A stretch of 64,000 nt of DNA. Source: Diplolepis rosae (taxonomy: Eukaryota; Arthropoda; Insecta; Hymenoptera; Diplolepididae). A model generated the notes under the pieces. That model saw nothing but the letters and a program-made list of their open reading frames with translations, made no database searches and was not told the origin of the DNA. The translations under genes and the position numbers were made by a program. Location: contig JAPYXD010000753.1 of the NCBI GenBank assembly GCA_030998225.1, positions 4,620,001 to 4,684,000 on the forward strand, given 5' to 3'. Each line of letters opens with the position of its first letter. Position 1 is the first letter of the stretch. Positions 8,598-20,224 of the stretch are shown here, piece after piece.

Positions 8598-11500
8598 CAA
8601 TGATTCATTAAATAATTTGTGAGCGATGATACTTGTGCTTTCAAACATATCCTTTCCGGGGCCGGAAGCGAAACATCTTTCCTTGTCAGAAGAACACGTG
8701 TCTTTGTCAGTGCAAGGATTTCCAGAAAACTCGCATTTTGGGCCACGAGTGTTCGGGGATACATCTCCCAAGTTACTAGAAGCGAATGCTGCCACAAATG
8801 GACCCTATAAATTAGAAAATTAAAAAATTTCTGTCCATACAAACTTGTAGTGGAATGAATCGGATTCATTCGGATTGATTTTGTGACCCTTTTTCATCAA
8901 ACGAGACACAAAGTGTTTTTCGGATTGGTTTGGAATGATTCCAAATGGTTTTGAATTTAGTTTCATGAGAAACGGTCCGACTTAATCTTATTCATGTGGC
9001 TTCAACCCGAGGCATCAATCTGGATAAATCTGAACCGAATTTTAAATCCGGAAAATTTGAACTAATCCAAGCCCGAATTGATTCAAATAAAATTTTTAAC
9101 CTGAATCATCACGATCTCAGATTCATTTGGATGCATTCACATTGGTTTGGATTGGAAACATGGTTCGAATTCATCTAGATTACAGCCTTGAATTGAAGTG
9201 AAATTAATCGGTTTGATTTGAATTTATTTTTTACCCTTTTTCATCAAACGAGACTCAAAATGTTTTTCGCATTGGTTCGGAATTATTCCAAATGGATTTG
9301 AATTTAGTTTGATAAAAAACGGTTATGAATTAATCCGACTTAATCCCATCTCGGATTCATTCGGATTTATTTGGATTGGAAACATGGTTCAGATTTAGTT
9401 TGATTAATGCCCTGTATTGAAGCGAAATTAATCGGATTAATTCGGATTTATTTTTGACCAAGTTCTCAATCCGAATAATTCAAACCAATCCAAGGTCAGA
9501 TTGATATAAACCGAATTATCAATCCGAACCATTACGATCTCGGATTCATGTGGATTTATTCTGATTGAAAACTTTGTTCGGATTCATTTGGATTGATCCC
9601 TCGAATTGAAGGGGAACTAATCAGATTAGGTCGGATTGATTTTTGACCCTTTTTTATCAAACGTGGTTGAAAACGTTTTTCGAAGTGGTTCGCATTGAGT
9701 TCCAATCTGTAACTTTCGCCATGGGAGGAAAATGGACGTCCTAAAAACGCTTTAAGAAATAAAGTTATTTGGAATTTTTGTTGCTTTAAAATGTTTCTTT
9801 TTTACAAAATGATTCATTTTATATTTTTTTATTATTTAAACTCAGAAAATTATATTTCTTTAGAAACATCTATGTCAACATCAATTTAACTAAATTTCGA
9901 CTTTACAAGAGAAAAAATTGAAAAGTTATCTGAACAAGTTTGAAATATTTTTATTCTAAAATCCTTGAATTATGTTACAAAAAAAAATTACAGGAAAAAA
10001 AAAGCGTAGTTAAAAATACTATATATACAATATCAAACTCTTGGAACTCCTAGACATAGGCAACCCAGAATGCAGTAAAGTATATAAAAATGAAAGCATA
10101 ATTAAAAACAGGAAAATATCTGTTCAATTAATAATGAAAACATTAAAAGTTGAAATATTGAATTTTATCGACGAAAAAGGTTTAGAATTAAATGAGAGTA
10201 AAGACTGTAAAGCCATAAAATTAATAAAACAAATTAATAACTGCAACTTGAGACGTTGCAAGAACGTCTAAAAGACTTCTTTAAGATGTCAATGTCTGTC
10301 CAATTGATGTATTTTGGACATCTTCTGTCATGAAGATGTCTTTCAGACATAGGACACCCTCAAGACATCATCTGGACAGACATGGACATCCTGAAGACGT
10401 ATTTTGGATGTCACAAAAACGATTACATTCCAGTTGCAGACGTCACGTGACTCGTTTGATATACAGCCTTAGAATTATTTTCAAAAAAAAATCTCACCTT
10501 ACCAACTACGTAATCTTTGCCGTTTAATTCTTTTTCAAATAGAATTGAAGCGTAACCAACATTATCGCTCGAAACAAGACGGTTTGTGTTATTCATACTA
10601 GTCGGGTGAACTGGAAACCAAGATATGGCCCCTAAAGGTTTATTGTCCTCACCAATGAATTGAAGTTGCGTCAAAGTTTTATCCACGTTGTATTCGTACC
10701 TATAAATAAAAAATCAGTTTGAGATTCAAGCACCCAATGGGCACAAAACCATGGACATCCAAAAAAAATTCTTGAGACTTTACTAGGACGTCCAATGGTA
10801 GTACTATCGACCTACCAAAGATGTCTCATGTCCTAAAGATATCCCAAAAACGTCCTTAAAACACAAGATATCCCTCGGACATCATTTTTATTGACAGTGA
10901 ACGTCAAAAAAACGTCCCTAGGATGTCTAAAATACACGTGCTAAAAGACATCCTATAGGCATCCTCAGGACGTCTTTTGATTTTTTCCTGCTCGGTAGGC
11001 TTTTTGCTATTTTCTAAACATCTTCTGTCCAAAAGTCGTCTTGAGGACATGAGAAAGTCTCATATTTGAAAGACGTCTTTACGACAAAAAGACGTCCAAA
11101 AGACAACACAAAACCTGGAATTGAAGTCCTTAAGATGTCTGAAAGACGTTAGTGTCCTCGTTTTCATTCGGATTAATCGATTAAATATTTTTCAAATGAT
11201 AAACTTCACTTTTTTCTTTCGGATTCTGGATTGTTGAGATAAGCTGAAGGACTTCTGTTAATATTGGCATCAAGAACTTCACCTTGCGTCACAAAAAGTC
11301 TTCCTGGAACTACAGCATTGTGGGCTCTATCGATGCTCTAAAATAAAATGAATCAATTTTATAACATTTTTCTTATATTTGAAATTTGCGTTTATAACTG
11401 ACATTTGTAATTCCTTCGACAAGTGCGACAAAAGTTTGCTTGACAAATCCAAAGATGGTAAGATCAAAAAGCACATCCATCATATACCCTCCTGGGGCTG

Positions 11501-13437
11501 AATGTGTATGTGTTCCACTAATCATGACATTTTTTTCGGTATATATATCGCCGAATTTTTGATTCAGTCTGTCAAGAACCTATATTGTACAAAAAATGAG
11601 AAGTTATTAATTATTATAAGATAACAACAATGAGTTTAAATTCCCAGTATGCATGGAGGCATTGGATCCTTTCTGGACGTCTTAAAGACATCCTAGAGAC
11701 TTTAATATTTGAGAAAATATTATGCCTAAAAGATTCGTGAGACAACATAAAGTTTCATATCAATGTTTCTAGGACGTTATTAAGACGCTAAATATTCCAT
11801 TTCCTACTCGATAGGAATTAAGAAGAAAGTAAAAATACCCAGTGGGCAAAAGATTTAAAGATCAACTAATGATGTCTATCGCACGTCTCTAGGACGTCTT
11901 TAGGACATCCCAGGGACCTTCTCGGGACATTAAATGTTAGTAAAAATGCCGCTCTAGGATATTTTGTGTTTCAAGGACATTATTAGGATGCCTTTAGGTC
12001 ATTAGACATCTTTGGTACATCGATTAGACTGACATAGACGTCCTAGTAACGTCTTGAGGACATCGATCGAAGGTCAAAGACATTTTGCCCACTGGGTATA
12101 TAAAAGATTGAGATACACTATATTTAATAGTTCTCATAAATATAAATATGCATTTCTTGTGGACACTGGGACATTGGACGTCTTTGAGATGTTTCAAAGA
12201 CGTCTCAAGGACTTCAATGTCAAACCTTTGTATTCTGATTATTTTATGTCTCAATGATGTCTTTTAAAAAATATGACTTTTAAGAGGGACAAAAATACTG
12301 CCATCAAAGTCCGAAAGACTTCTTTAAAGCGCCCCAAAAACGTTCAATGTCCCCATGTCCTCTGGGTTGACTATAATTAATTTTTTGTAATCTCACTGCT
12401 TGTCTGACTCCATGCCCTATCATAGCACTGTCTACGCTGACGAAAACGAATCTTTCCTCGCCATCGTCTATTATAAACGCTCGAGAAAATGTTCGCAGAT
12501 GAAGTCCCGTACCCTTTTGTTCAATGTGGGCATATCCCATCTGTAAAAAAAGAAAAATATTAATTACCAACTAAATGAATCAACTTTAAAATTTAAATAA
12601 TTCTTAATATAAAAAATCAGAATTTATTGTTAGATAGGAATATGAAATGCAATAGGCATGGGGAGGTTGGACGTCTCGAAGACGTCTTAAGAACGTATTG
12701 AAGATACGATACGATACGATAAGATGTCATGAAAACAAAAAAAGTACGTTTAAAGTTTCTTTCCAGTTTAGAGAGGGACTTGGTTTGTTTTAAAAACGTC
12801 TTAAAAACGTCCCAGGAGATCTTGCGTATTAAAGACGTCTTTTAGAAATGAAACATCTACAAGACATCAAAAGTTATGGTAAAGCCTCTCGTACAGTGTC
12901 ATTTGACGTCTTCAGGACGTCTTAAGGACGTCCCGTAAACTCCACTGTTAGTCTCATTATTATCTTTCGGACGTCAAATTACTAAAAAACGTTTATAAGA
13001 CGTGGGCTTTCCTCTCCAGAAAACACGAGGATGTTGTAGTCTTAGGACGTTGTAGTCTTAGGACGTTGTAGTCTTAGGACGTTTAAAAGACGTCTCTAGA
13101 ACCTTCATGTCTGACCAATTAATGTATTGTGGACTTCCTAATTCTGAAAGACGTCCTTTAGACATCCAGAAAACGTTAAATGTCCCGGTGCTCTATAAAA
13201 AAACTTGAGTATAAATATTCAAAAATTATTTATGACTATTCACCGGAAAATGAAATTATGATATAAACAGGGAAATTGAAAATTACTTACAAATCTGACT
13301 TCCGCTACAGGTCCCGTCGTGTCTGCAATGCCGACACCGACACTGTAAGTCGAAAGTGAAGTTGGGAGCATAGTCAGTACCATGCACAACTTCAATAGTC
13401 CACATTGTTGTATTTGCACATCCGCAACAGAATCCAT
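8598..13437 (-). CDS. CDase: Neutral ceramidase, N-terminal half (six coding exons, incomplete)
   Basis: Coding exons, read leftward on the minus strand, are 13437-13291, 12540-12397, 11579-11403, 11337-11210, 10699-10498 and 8804-8598. Phases match throughout, giving 335 aa. A stop codon directly precedes the ATG. A hydrophobic stretch (LLKLCMVLTMLPTSLST) serves as signal peptide, and the mature start YSVGVGIADTTGPV is the family's N-terminus. Diagnostic motifs are SGTHTHSAPGG (residues 118-128, zinc-binding His), NRSPSAYLNNP, WFPVHPTSMNN (His 230, second zinc His) and SSNLGDVSPNT with the catalytic Ser near residue 282. The enzyme hydrolyses ceramide to sphingosine and fatty acid, outside the cell or at the cell surface. 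Family members are about 700 aa, so the half holding the remaining zinc ligands is missing. The last exon ends at a strong GTAAGT donor, so the gene probably continues beyond the left edge, which would nest the cuticle gene in its intron. Otherwise it is broken. Confidence 0.9.
8845..9720. repeat. AATCCGAATGAATCC-type repeat, ceramidase intron
   Basis: This is a long block of alternating CGGATTGATTCGGATT and AATCCGAATGAATCC motifs. It has internal copies of a segment reading TTTTTCATCAAACGAGAC (at about 8890, 9237 and, diverged, 9652) and ends near 9714 in TAACTTTCGCCATGGGAG. The same family recurs at 40.2, 45.9, 51.0 and 57.4 kb. It is self-complementary at many scales and has no coding capacity. 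Confidence 0.7.
10245..10450. repeat. Family-B GACGTC element beside ceramidase exon 5
   Basis: A hairpin element with TGTCTGTCCAATTGATGT on the left and CATCTGGACAGACATGGACA on the right, its reverse complement. It ends within about 50 bp of the ceramidase splice donor at 10497. Confidence 0.65.
10735..11165. repeat. Family-C and family-A GACGTC elements, ceramidase intron
   Basis: Starts at about 10735 with ACCCAATGGGCACAAAACC, a family-C element in reverse orientation running to about 11000 (TGATTTTTTCCTGCTCGGTAGG). A family-A half-element follows to 11160. Confidence 0.6.
11645..11837. repeat. Damaged family-A GACGTC element
   Basis: Starts with CCCAGTATGCATGGAGGCATTGG and ends near ATTCCATTTCCTACTCGATAGG. 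It is diverged and abuts the intact family-C element at 11838. Confidence 0.55.
11838..12096. mobile_element. Family-C element with perfect 14-bp terminal inverted repeats
   Basis: This 259-bp element starts CCCAGTGGGCAAAA and ends TTTTGCCCACTGGG, exact reverse complements. Flanking bases are ...AATA on the left and TATA... on the right, compatible with a TA target-site duplication. The interior has GACGTC-like motifs plus the family-C signature (TTGTGTTTCAAGGACATT, TTAGACATCTTTGGTACATC). It lacks any open frame, so it is non-autonomous. It sits in the ceramidase intron between exons 2 and 3. Confidence 0.75.
12160..12370. repeat. Family-A GACGTC element
   Basis: Runs from GGACACTGGGACATTGGACG to CAATGTCCCCATGTCCTCTGG, with a hairpin-like arrangement. 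It ends about 25 bp from the ceramidase exon 2 splice donor (12396). Confidence 0.65.
12655..13195. repeat. GACGTC elements with a small tandem repeat, ceramidase intron 1
   Basis: Two or three diverged elements. 13033-13080 holds three exact 16-bp copies of GTTGTAGTCTTAGGAC, a local expansion inside an element. A short GATAC microsatellite (three units) lies near 12700. Confidence 0.65.
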
Positions 13438-13439
13438 TC

Positions 13440-13830
13440 AGTTTTGTATACCTTTGGGTCTAGTACGCTAAAAATACAAATAAATTAGTTTCTGATTGAT
13501 CAATATTTATGTACTTTTTTCTCCCCGATAATATTTTTATCTACTTACAAGTGCCTATTGACGTGACATTATCATATTATTTGTAACTTAATCTTATCAT
13601 TATGATATTACTCATTTTATCCGCAATTCAATCCATTGTTTTAGAATAATTCCGTAGTTACAGTTATGCAATTATATGATATGGAATCAAACAAGTTAAA
13701 TCCATTAGGATATGAAATTAGTAAGAAATTCATAAAGTTGACAAATAATGCAGAAAATGAAAAAAATTCTCTCTGGCATTTATTTGACAAATGAATCTTA
13801 ACGTGAAGAATATTTCTTTTATATTAAAGA
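13440..13830. other. Sequence upstream of the ceramidase start codon
   Basis: Unique A+T-rich DNA just 5' of the ceramidase ATG on the minus strand. It should hold the 5' UTR or a leader intron and perhaps the promoter, but I found no clear TATA box or initiator. Confidence 0.35.
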
Positions 13831-14960
13831 TTTAAAACGTTCTGAGGACAGCGAAAGGCATGAGATGGAAGTCTGCGAGACGTCATTAAGACGTCCAATA
13901 TCCTTGTACCCAGTGGATTAGCAATGCTTGAATATGATCATAGCCAAGTTGACACGGTGTCATTGAATATCATTAAAACGTCTTTAGGACGTCTCGGAAA
14001 ATTCAACGTCAATGATTTTTGTTGTCGCCAAGACATTTTACGGCTGGAAGACTTATTTAAGACGTGAGATATCCTCAGGACATGAAAGTCAGACATAACA
14101 GTCCGAAGAACATCCTTAGGACGTCTTAAAGACGTACAACATCCCTGTGTCCTAGGAGAGGTTATTGGAAAACAATCTCCATAATCATGTAGGCACATAT
14201 ACATTTTCCAAAATTCATTCAAACTTACTTCAAAATTATTTAACAAAAAAGTCTTTTAGAAAACCTTAAGGAGATTGGACATTTTTGGTAGGTCGATTGG
14301 ACAGACATTGGAGGTCCTAAAACCTGTTAAGGACTTCTTTTGGATGTCTAAGCTTTTGTACCTTTTGGATTAAGGACGTCTTGTGGGAGATTTGACGTCT
14401 GTGGGACGTCTTAAAAACGTCTTGACAATTCTAGTGTCTGTTTTTTGTTGTATTTTAGACTTCTTTTATCTATTAAATGTCTGCAGGACATAAGATGTCC
14501 TAAGGACGTCAAAAATCCTGACAGTGGAAATCCTCGGGACGTCTTTGAGACATTCTAAAGATGTTCAATGTCTCTGTGCCCCCTGGATTGTAGATTTTTT
14601 AATTCACCTATATATTAAAAATTCTTTTAATGTGCAGGGGTAGATAAACGTTTTTGGATGCTCTGAGGTCGTCTCAGGAACTTCAGTACCATTACTCTTC
14701 TTGGCTTCTAGACGTCTTTTGCTAAAGCAAAAAGCGTAATGTATTCATTCCTGAGACTTTTTAAAATTGTTTCAAAAACATCGTATTCCAGTTGACACGG
14801 GCATTTAGTTGCCTTTGAGACGTCCAAAATACATCTTTAAGACGTCTGAAAACGTCTTTAAGAAGTCTACAAACGTCATTAAAATTTCTGTGTCTGTCAA
14901 AATGATGTCTTTTAGATGTATAATGTCTTCAAGACGTCTATCAGATATGACAACTTTTTA
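13830..14960. repeat. Block of GACGTC elements
   Basis: At least five back-to-back, partly degraded elements. Junctions such as CCCCCTGGATTG (about 14580) and GTGCAGGGGTAGATAAACG (about 14633) recur at 19.1 and 19.67 kb. Parts of this block and of 19.0-19.7 kb therefore share a longer common source. Confidence 0.7.
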
Positions 14961-15545
14961 AAATTCTAATTTTTAAGAATCAACTTTAAAAGATTAAAAT
15001 CCTATTATACTTTTATTTTTGAGCATCCTGGATTTCCAGCAATCAGGAAATAAAGAGATTTGGGATTTTTATTGAATTATTTTCCAAGATCAAATTTTCG
15101 AGCTTTTTTTGAGTCAACAAATTGCACATTATGTGATATTATAAACGCACCGGTCTGCTTACATTCTAAAAATACGATATTTGAACTTTGGAAGTTAGGA
15201 CATAAAAAGATACGCATGTACGAAAATAAAGATTAAAAATCATTAATAAAAGAATATAAAGTAATTGAAAATTAATAAGTACAAGGATCTAAGAAATTTT
15301 TATTTTCATAAAATAGAAATATAATATATACTTGTAGATCAATAAACTAAGAAATGTTTTAATATATAAATAAAAAAAAAAATGAAATTTTCAAAACTCA
15401 AGAAGAACAAAATTAAAAATTAAAGACTTGGAAAATTTGGTCCATTTTGAATAAAAATGCATTTGTATGTTGCTAGAGAAAAGGTTTATTTGATTTAAAT
15501 GAATATTTGCATCAAGAAATTTATCTATTTTAATCCAATAGATAC
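14960..15545. other. A+T-rich non-coding DNA
   Basis: A- and T-rich sequence with no repeat family or open frame that I can recognise. Confidence 0.4.
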
Positions 15546-15745
15546 AAAGGCACTGAACGTCTCTCAGACGTCTTAAGAACGTCTCAAGGATTTTAATATC
15601 AGACTCGGTACTGGCCTGGAGACGTCTCTCCTCTAAAAGACGTCTTTAAGACATGAGACGTCCAAAAGAAAGCCTGATATTATAGTTTCCAAACGTTCTT
15701 AAGACATTTCAAAAACGTCCAACGTCCCAGTGTCCACTAGAAAAT
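15545..15745. repeat. Isolated family-A GACGTC element
   Basis: About 195 bp, from AGGCACTGAACGTCTCTCAG to CGTCCCAGTGTCCACTAG. The hairpin is visible as TTAATATCAGAC on the left against GCCTGATATTATAG on the right. Confidence 0.65.
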
Positions 15746-16200
15746 AAATTTCGTCTATTTATGTTGAAAAACCATACTGTTTAATGAAGATAAAATTTAT
15801 TTAAATCAAATACATATTTATTTCATTAATCTCTGTACTTAAAAATTGTATTTGACGCGAATAAGATGTTTCACTATTCAAATGTATCAATTACTTTCAC
15901 TTCGACTCCCTTTGAAATATATTTTTCACTGCCATACGAATTACACGCGGCAGTCAGTTCGTTCAGTCTCAAGGTCGATCTAAAATCAAAATGATGATGT
16001 CAGAGCGGAAAAAAGTGAGACCAGCGCATTAGGAGAAAAGATGGAAGGTTACAAAAACACTTTCGTTCTGCGCATTTCAGACCAGATATTTTTTCATTGC
16101 TGAGCGGAAATCATCCAATTTACTGCTTGGATGAGTTAGTCATGATTCACTTAATCATCTGATCAACAACAGACTGCCGTCTGGGGTTTATTGTCCTACA
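15745..16200. other. Unique sequence, nothing firm
   Basis: Non-repetitive stretch with a slightly G+C-richer core (15940-16100). It could hold promoter or leader sequence for the ceramidase gene on the minus strand, but there is no direct support. Confidence 0.3.
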
Positions 16201-17820
16201 ATAATTTTCCAGTGGGCAAAGAGACATAGTCGTCTTTGGAACGTCTAAAAGACGTCTTAAGGACGTCCATGTCTTTCGTCCACATGACATCTCAGTTGGA
16301 AAAAAATTAAAAAGATCCTAAGGATGTTGCTGGGAAGTCTATTGGCACGTGTCTCTTGAACGTCTTAGGGAACTTGACAGGACGTTAAATGCCAATGCAA
16401 ATGACGCCTCGAGAATGTCTTGTGTTTTCCCAGTAGGCACTGCGACATCCTGAAGACGTCCTTAGGATGTACCTCTATGTCCTGTGGGTTGGCGTTTTTA
16501 AGACATCCTTTGGATACTTTCATGTCTTTAACAGGTCCTCAGGACGTCAACAAGACATCCAACACAAGACGTCAGGAAGATATTATTAGGACTCGTGTGC
16601 CCACTTGGCTGAGAACGCTTTAATGCTGTCAAGGACTCCTTCAGGATGTTCAAGGTTTTTGCATCAATTGGACAGACATGGTCGTCCTGAAAACGTCTTT
16701 TGAATCTCCTATGACTTCGAACCGTCTTACACACGCTGCAGGGACTTTAATGTTAGATTTTTCGTTGTTATTTGTACGCTTAGTATCTAAAAGACGTCTT
16801 TGAGACATAAAACGTCTTTAGGACAGAAAAAGGCTGACATCAAAGACTTTAGGACGTTTTTGAGATGTTCTATGTTTCAATGTTTCTGAGCAATTATTTC
16901 ATAATAGATTGAATGAAAAGATCATTGTTTGTTGGAATTTCACCCCAAATTTTGTATTTTAATTTTTTTCTGGTGAACTCACTGGTCGAAAGAAAATTTA
17001 ACGTCTTAAAAACGTCCTAAAGTCTTTAATGTTAGTCTTTTGACTGTCGAGAAATCGTCTTTAGCCTGAAAGACGTCTTTAGGACATGGGATGTTTTCAA
17101 AACAGCAAAAAGCATGATATTAGAGATTTTATGACTTTATTTAGACGTCCGAAGGACGTCCTATGTTTCCATGCCCACTGAGCAATTATTGCACAATAAA
17201 TTTATTGGAAAATAAAAATTAATAGAATCTATCTCCACATGTTGTATTTTAAACTCTTCTTCTAGTGAACCCTATAATCACAAGAATACTTTACGTCCTC
17301 AGGACGTACCACGAACTTCATTGTCAGGCTTTACAGTCTCTTGAGAACGTCTTTGGACTTAAAAATCACTCCTTAGAACAAGGAGAAGCATATCACTGAA
17401 ATTCTTAAGACGTCCCTGAAACATCCTAAGGTCGTCCAATGCCCCCGTGCTCGATAGAAAGTTATCATTTTGTTTCAAAAATTGTATTATTTATCAGAAA
17501 TTAACATTTTGATCAAGTAACTACTAAAATTAAATTCTTATAGATTTAGAATTCCTACCTTTTGTAAAAATAAGGCTATTTTTAAACTGCACACCAGTAC
17601 AAGGAAATTAGACGCCTTTGGGACGTCTTAAGAACGTCCTAAGATCTTCAATGTCAAGCCTTATGTCATCCTGAGGTCGTTCTTTATCTAAAAAATGTCT
17701 TTCAGACATGAGACGTTTTCAGAATAGCAAAAAGATTGACATTGATGTCCATGAGACGTCTTGAAAACGTCCTGAAAACGTCAAATGTCCCTAAGCCCAT
17801 TGATTAGGAAAATTATCTTA
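16200..17820. repeat. Block of GACGTC elements
   Basis: Successive elements at about 16205-16420, 16430-16620, 16620-16890, 16985-17180, 17285-17465 and 17595-17810, in both orientations. The first opens with CCAGTGGGCAAAGAGACATA. They are separated by short A+T-rich spacers. Confidence 0.7.
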
Positions 17821-18812
17821 GAAACTTGTGACGATTAATTTGGCATAGGATCAATTCCTCACTCGATTTTTAGGAAATAAAAAACCTAAAAATTATAAGG
17901 GGCAACGGCCCTTATAATAACTTTTGTTTTTTATCTCCTAAAAATGGGTAAAAAATTAACTCCATACCAAGTAATTTTCGCAAATGTATTACTATCGGTC
18001 AATAAAACAATAAACATGTGCCAGAATATGTTATGAGCTGACCTTGGAAACACTTTCTAAAATTAACTTATTCAAACCTTTTTCACAAAAAAGTTTTAAT
18101 TATTAATCCAATTTTCCATTCTTTGATTTTTAATTGTGCATGTCCGCTAGATAAATAAACATACCTTTAAATTGAAACCACAAAGGCTAATTTTCTTTTT
18201 TATTATGAGAGCACCAGCTTGTCATTCCTTCTAGTTTAAAATCCCACAACACAATGGTTGATCAAAAGTGAACCACTGCACACGTTAATCACCAATTGAA
18301 ATTCGCTATCTACTATTTTTTAAAACCATCTTATTATCTGGACCAGCTCGGTCGCCTGTTCGCACATTTACTAACTGACTCCAGTCGGTTTGAATGAGAG
18401 ATTGTTCAAGAAACAAGGATAGAAACGTATGTAAAAAAAGATGAAGAGAGATCTGCTAAAAGAACTTTATGTTGCAGCTGGCTCACCTTTCTCTATCAAT
18501 ATGGAAAATTTTTCGTCACTGTTTTTATTGCAAAATTTTTTATATGGAATACGCATTTTAACGAACATGTTTTTCACTTAAATAGCTTTCTACAAATGAT
18601 AACCTTCGAAATGATATTTTTTCCAGGAATCTATTATTACAATATCATATTTCCCTTTGTACTTTTATCATTAATTGCAAGACTATTGGCTTTGTCAATA
18701 ACGTCACTTGACAATGAACTCGAAGACAATCATTTTATGACACATTCTTATTTAGTAATTCGTAATGCACATTATTTATAGCGTTTTCTATTCCGGTGGA
18801 AAAAAAAATTTA
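17820..18812. other. A+T-rich intergenic DNA
   Basis: Mostly unique. Near 17865-17945 there is a small inverted repeat (TTTTTAGGAAATAAAAAACC against GTTTTTTATCTCCTAAAAAT). A 61-codon open frame at 18596-18781 is hydrophobic but matches no family I know and lacks splice support. Confidence 0.4.
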
Positions 18813-20160
18813 AAGACGTCCTGAGGACGTCTATAGGATGTCTCTAGAACACTAAGACGTCCTAGAGACGTTCTCAGGACATTCAATGTCAGTAGAAATG
18901 ACCACCTAGGAATATTTTGTGTCTTAAGGATGTTTTCAGGAAGTCTTTAGGACATTAGACATTTTTGGTACGTCGTTTGGACAGACATTAGACGTCCTAA
19001 AACGTCTTAAGGACTTCTTTTGGATGTCTAACGTTTTGTGCCCACTGGGTTGTAAATTTTCTGTTTTACTTTCATAGAACAAAATTTCCCAAAGTGCAGG
19101 GAAAGTTAAACGTCTGCGAGAGGTCTTAAGAACGTCTTATGGGTTTTAAAGTTAGACTTTTTGTACCCTGAAGATATCTAATAAACTTCAGTGACATGCT
19201 TTTCTTGTCTTCTGGACAACCTTATAACTTTACATTTGCACGGGGAGATTTGACGTCTGTGGGACGTCTTAAAAACGTCTCGAAAACTCTAGTATCTGGT
19301 TTTTTGCTGTCGTTTAGACATCTTATATCTATTAAATGTCTGCAAGACATTTAACGTCCTCAAGACAGCAAAAATTCTGACAATGGAAATCCTCAAAACG
19401 TCTTTGAGACGTTCTAAAGACGTTCAATTTGCCTGTGCCCACTGGGTTGTAAAATTTGGCCGTACAAAGGACAATGACTTGTTGTTTTATAGACGTCTTT
19501 TATCTAATAAATGTCTTCAAAACATTCAACGTCCTCAGGACATCAATAATTCAGACATGGATGCCCTCGAAACGTCTTTGAGACGTTCTAAAGACGTTCA
19601 ATGTCCCTGCTGCCATTGGGTTGCATGTTTTTTATTTCACTTATATATTAAATTTTTTTAATATGCAGGGGTAGATGAACGTTTGCGAGACGTATTAAGG
19701 ACGATTCGTGGGTTTCAAGGTTAGACTTTCTAGTACCCTGAAGACGTCTTTCATTTAAAAAAATTTTTTTGGACTAGGATTGTACAGAGGACAACGAAAG
19801 CCTTTCAAAGTGTGCTGAGACTTTGGACGTCTTTGGGAAGTAATGAAGACGTCCAGTAAATTTCATCGTTGTCTTAAAGACGTCTCGAGGACCCCAATGT
19901 CTGGCTTCTTGTTGTCTTATAGACGTCTTTTATCTAATAAATATCTTCAAGACATTCAACGTCCTCAGGACAGCAAAAATCCTAACAATGGAAATCCTCG
20001 GAACATCTTTGAGACGTTCTAAAGACGTCCAATGTCCTTGTTCCCATTGGGTGGATACTTTCTCATGTCAGCAGTGGCTAGACAACAATATTCGCGGGAC
20101 GTTTTTAAGACGTCTTCAATACGCCCTTTACACGTCCTCTAAATTAATATTTTGAATTCC
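18812..20160. repeat. Block of GACGTC elements
   Basis: Begins with a family-C element (about 18812-19050, ending TTTTGTGCCCACTGGG). A train of family-A elements follows, with ends GCCTGTGCCCACTGGG (about 19444), CCCTGCTGCCATTGGG (about 19620) and CTTGTTCCCATTGGG (about 20051). Several repeat the same interior phrase (GGAAATCCTC..AACGTCTTTGAGACG), so they are recent local copies. Confidence 0.75.
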
Positions 20161-20224
20161 AAATTGTTCAAATAAAGGCTTAAACTTTAATATTTGTGCG
20201 AAAAAATTAGAAAATATTAATAAG

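Noticed and set aside
10041..10271. 76-codon frame in a ceramidase intron
   Set aside because: It opens with TTG, the first ATG comes late, the sequence is A-rich and part of it lies in a GACGTC element. No family recognised.
18596..18781. Hydrophobic 61-codon frame that could suggest a membrane protein exon
   Set aside because: T-rich DNA gives such frames by chance; no splice sites or conserved motif.
18812..20160. CRISPR-like or satellite array of GACGTC words
   Set aside because: There is no constant repeat and spacer length. The words belong to discrete hairpin elements with ends, and the genome is clearly that of an animal.
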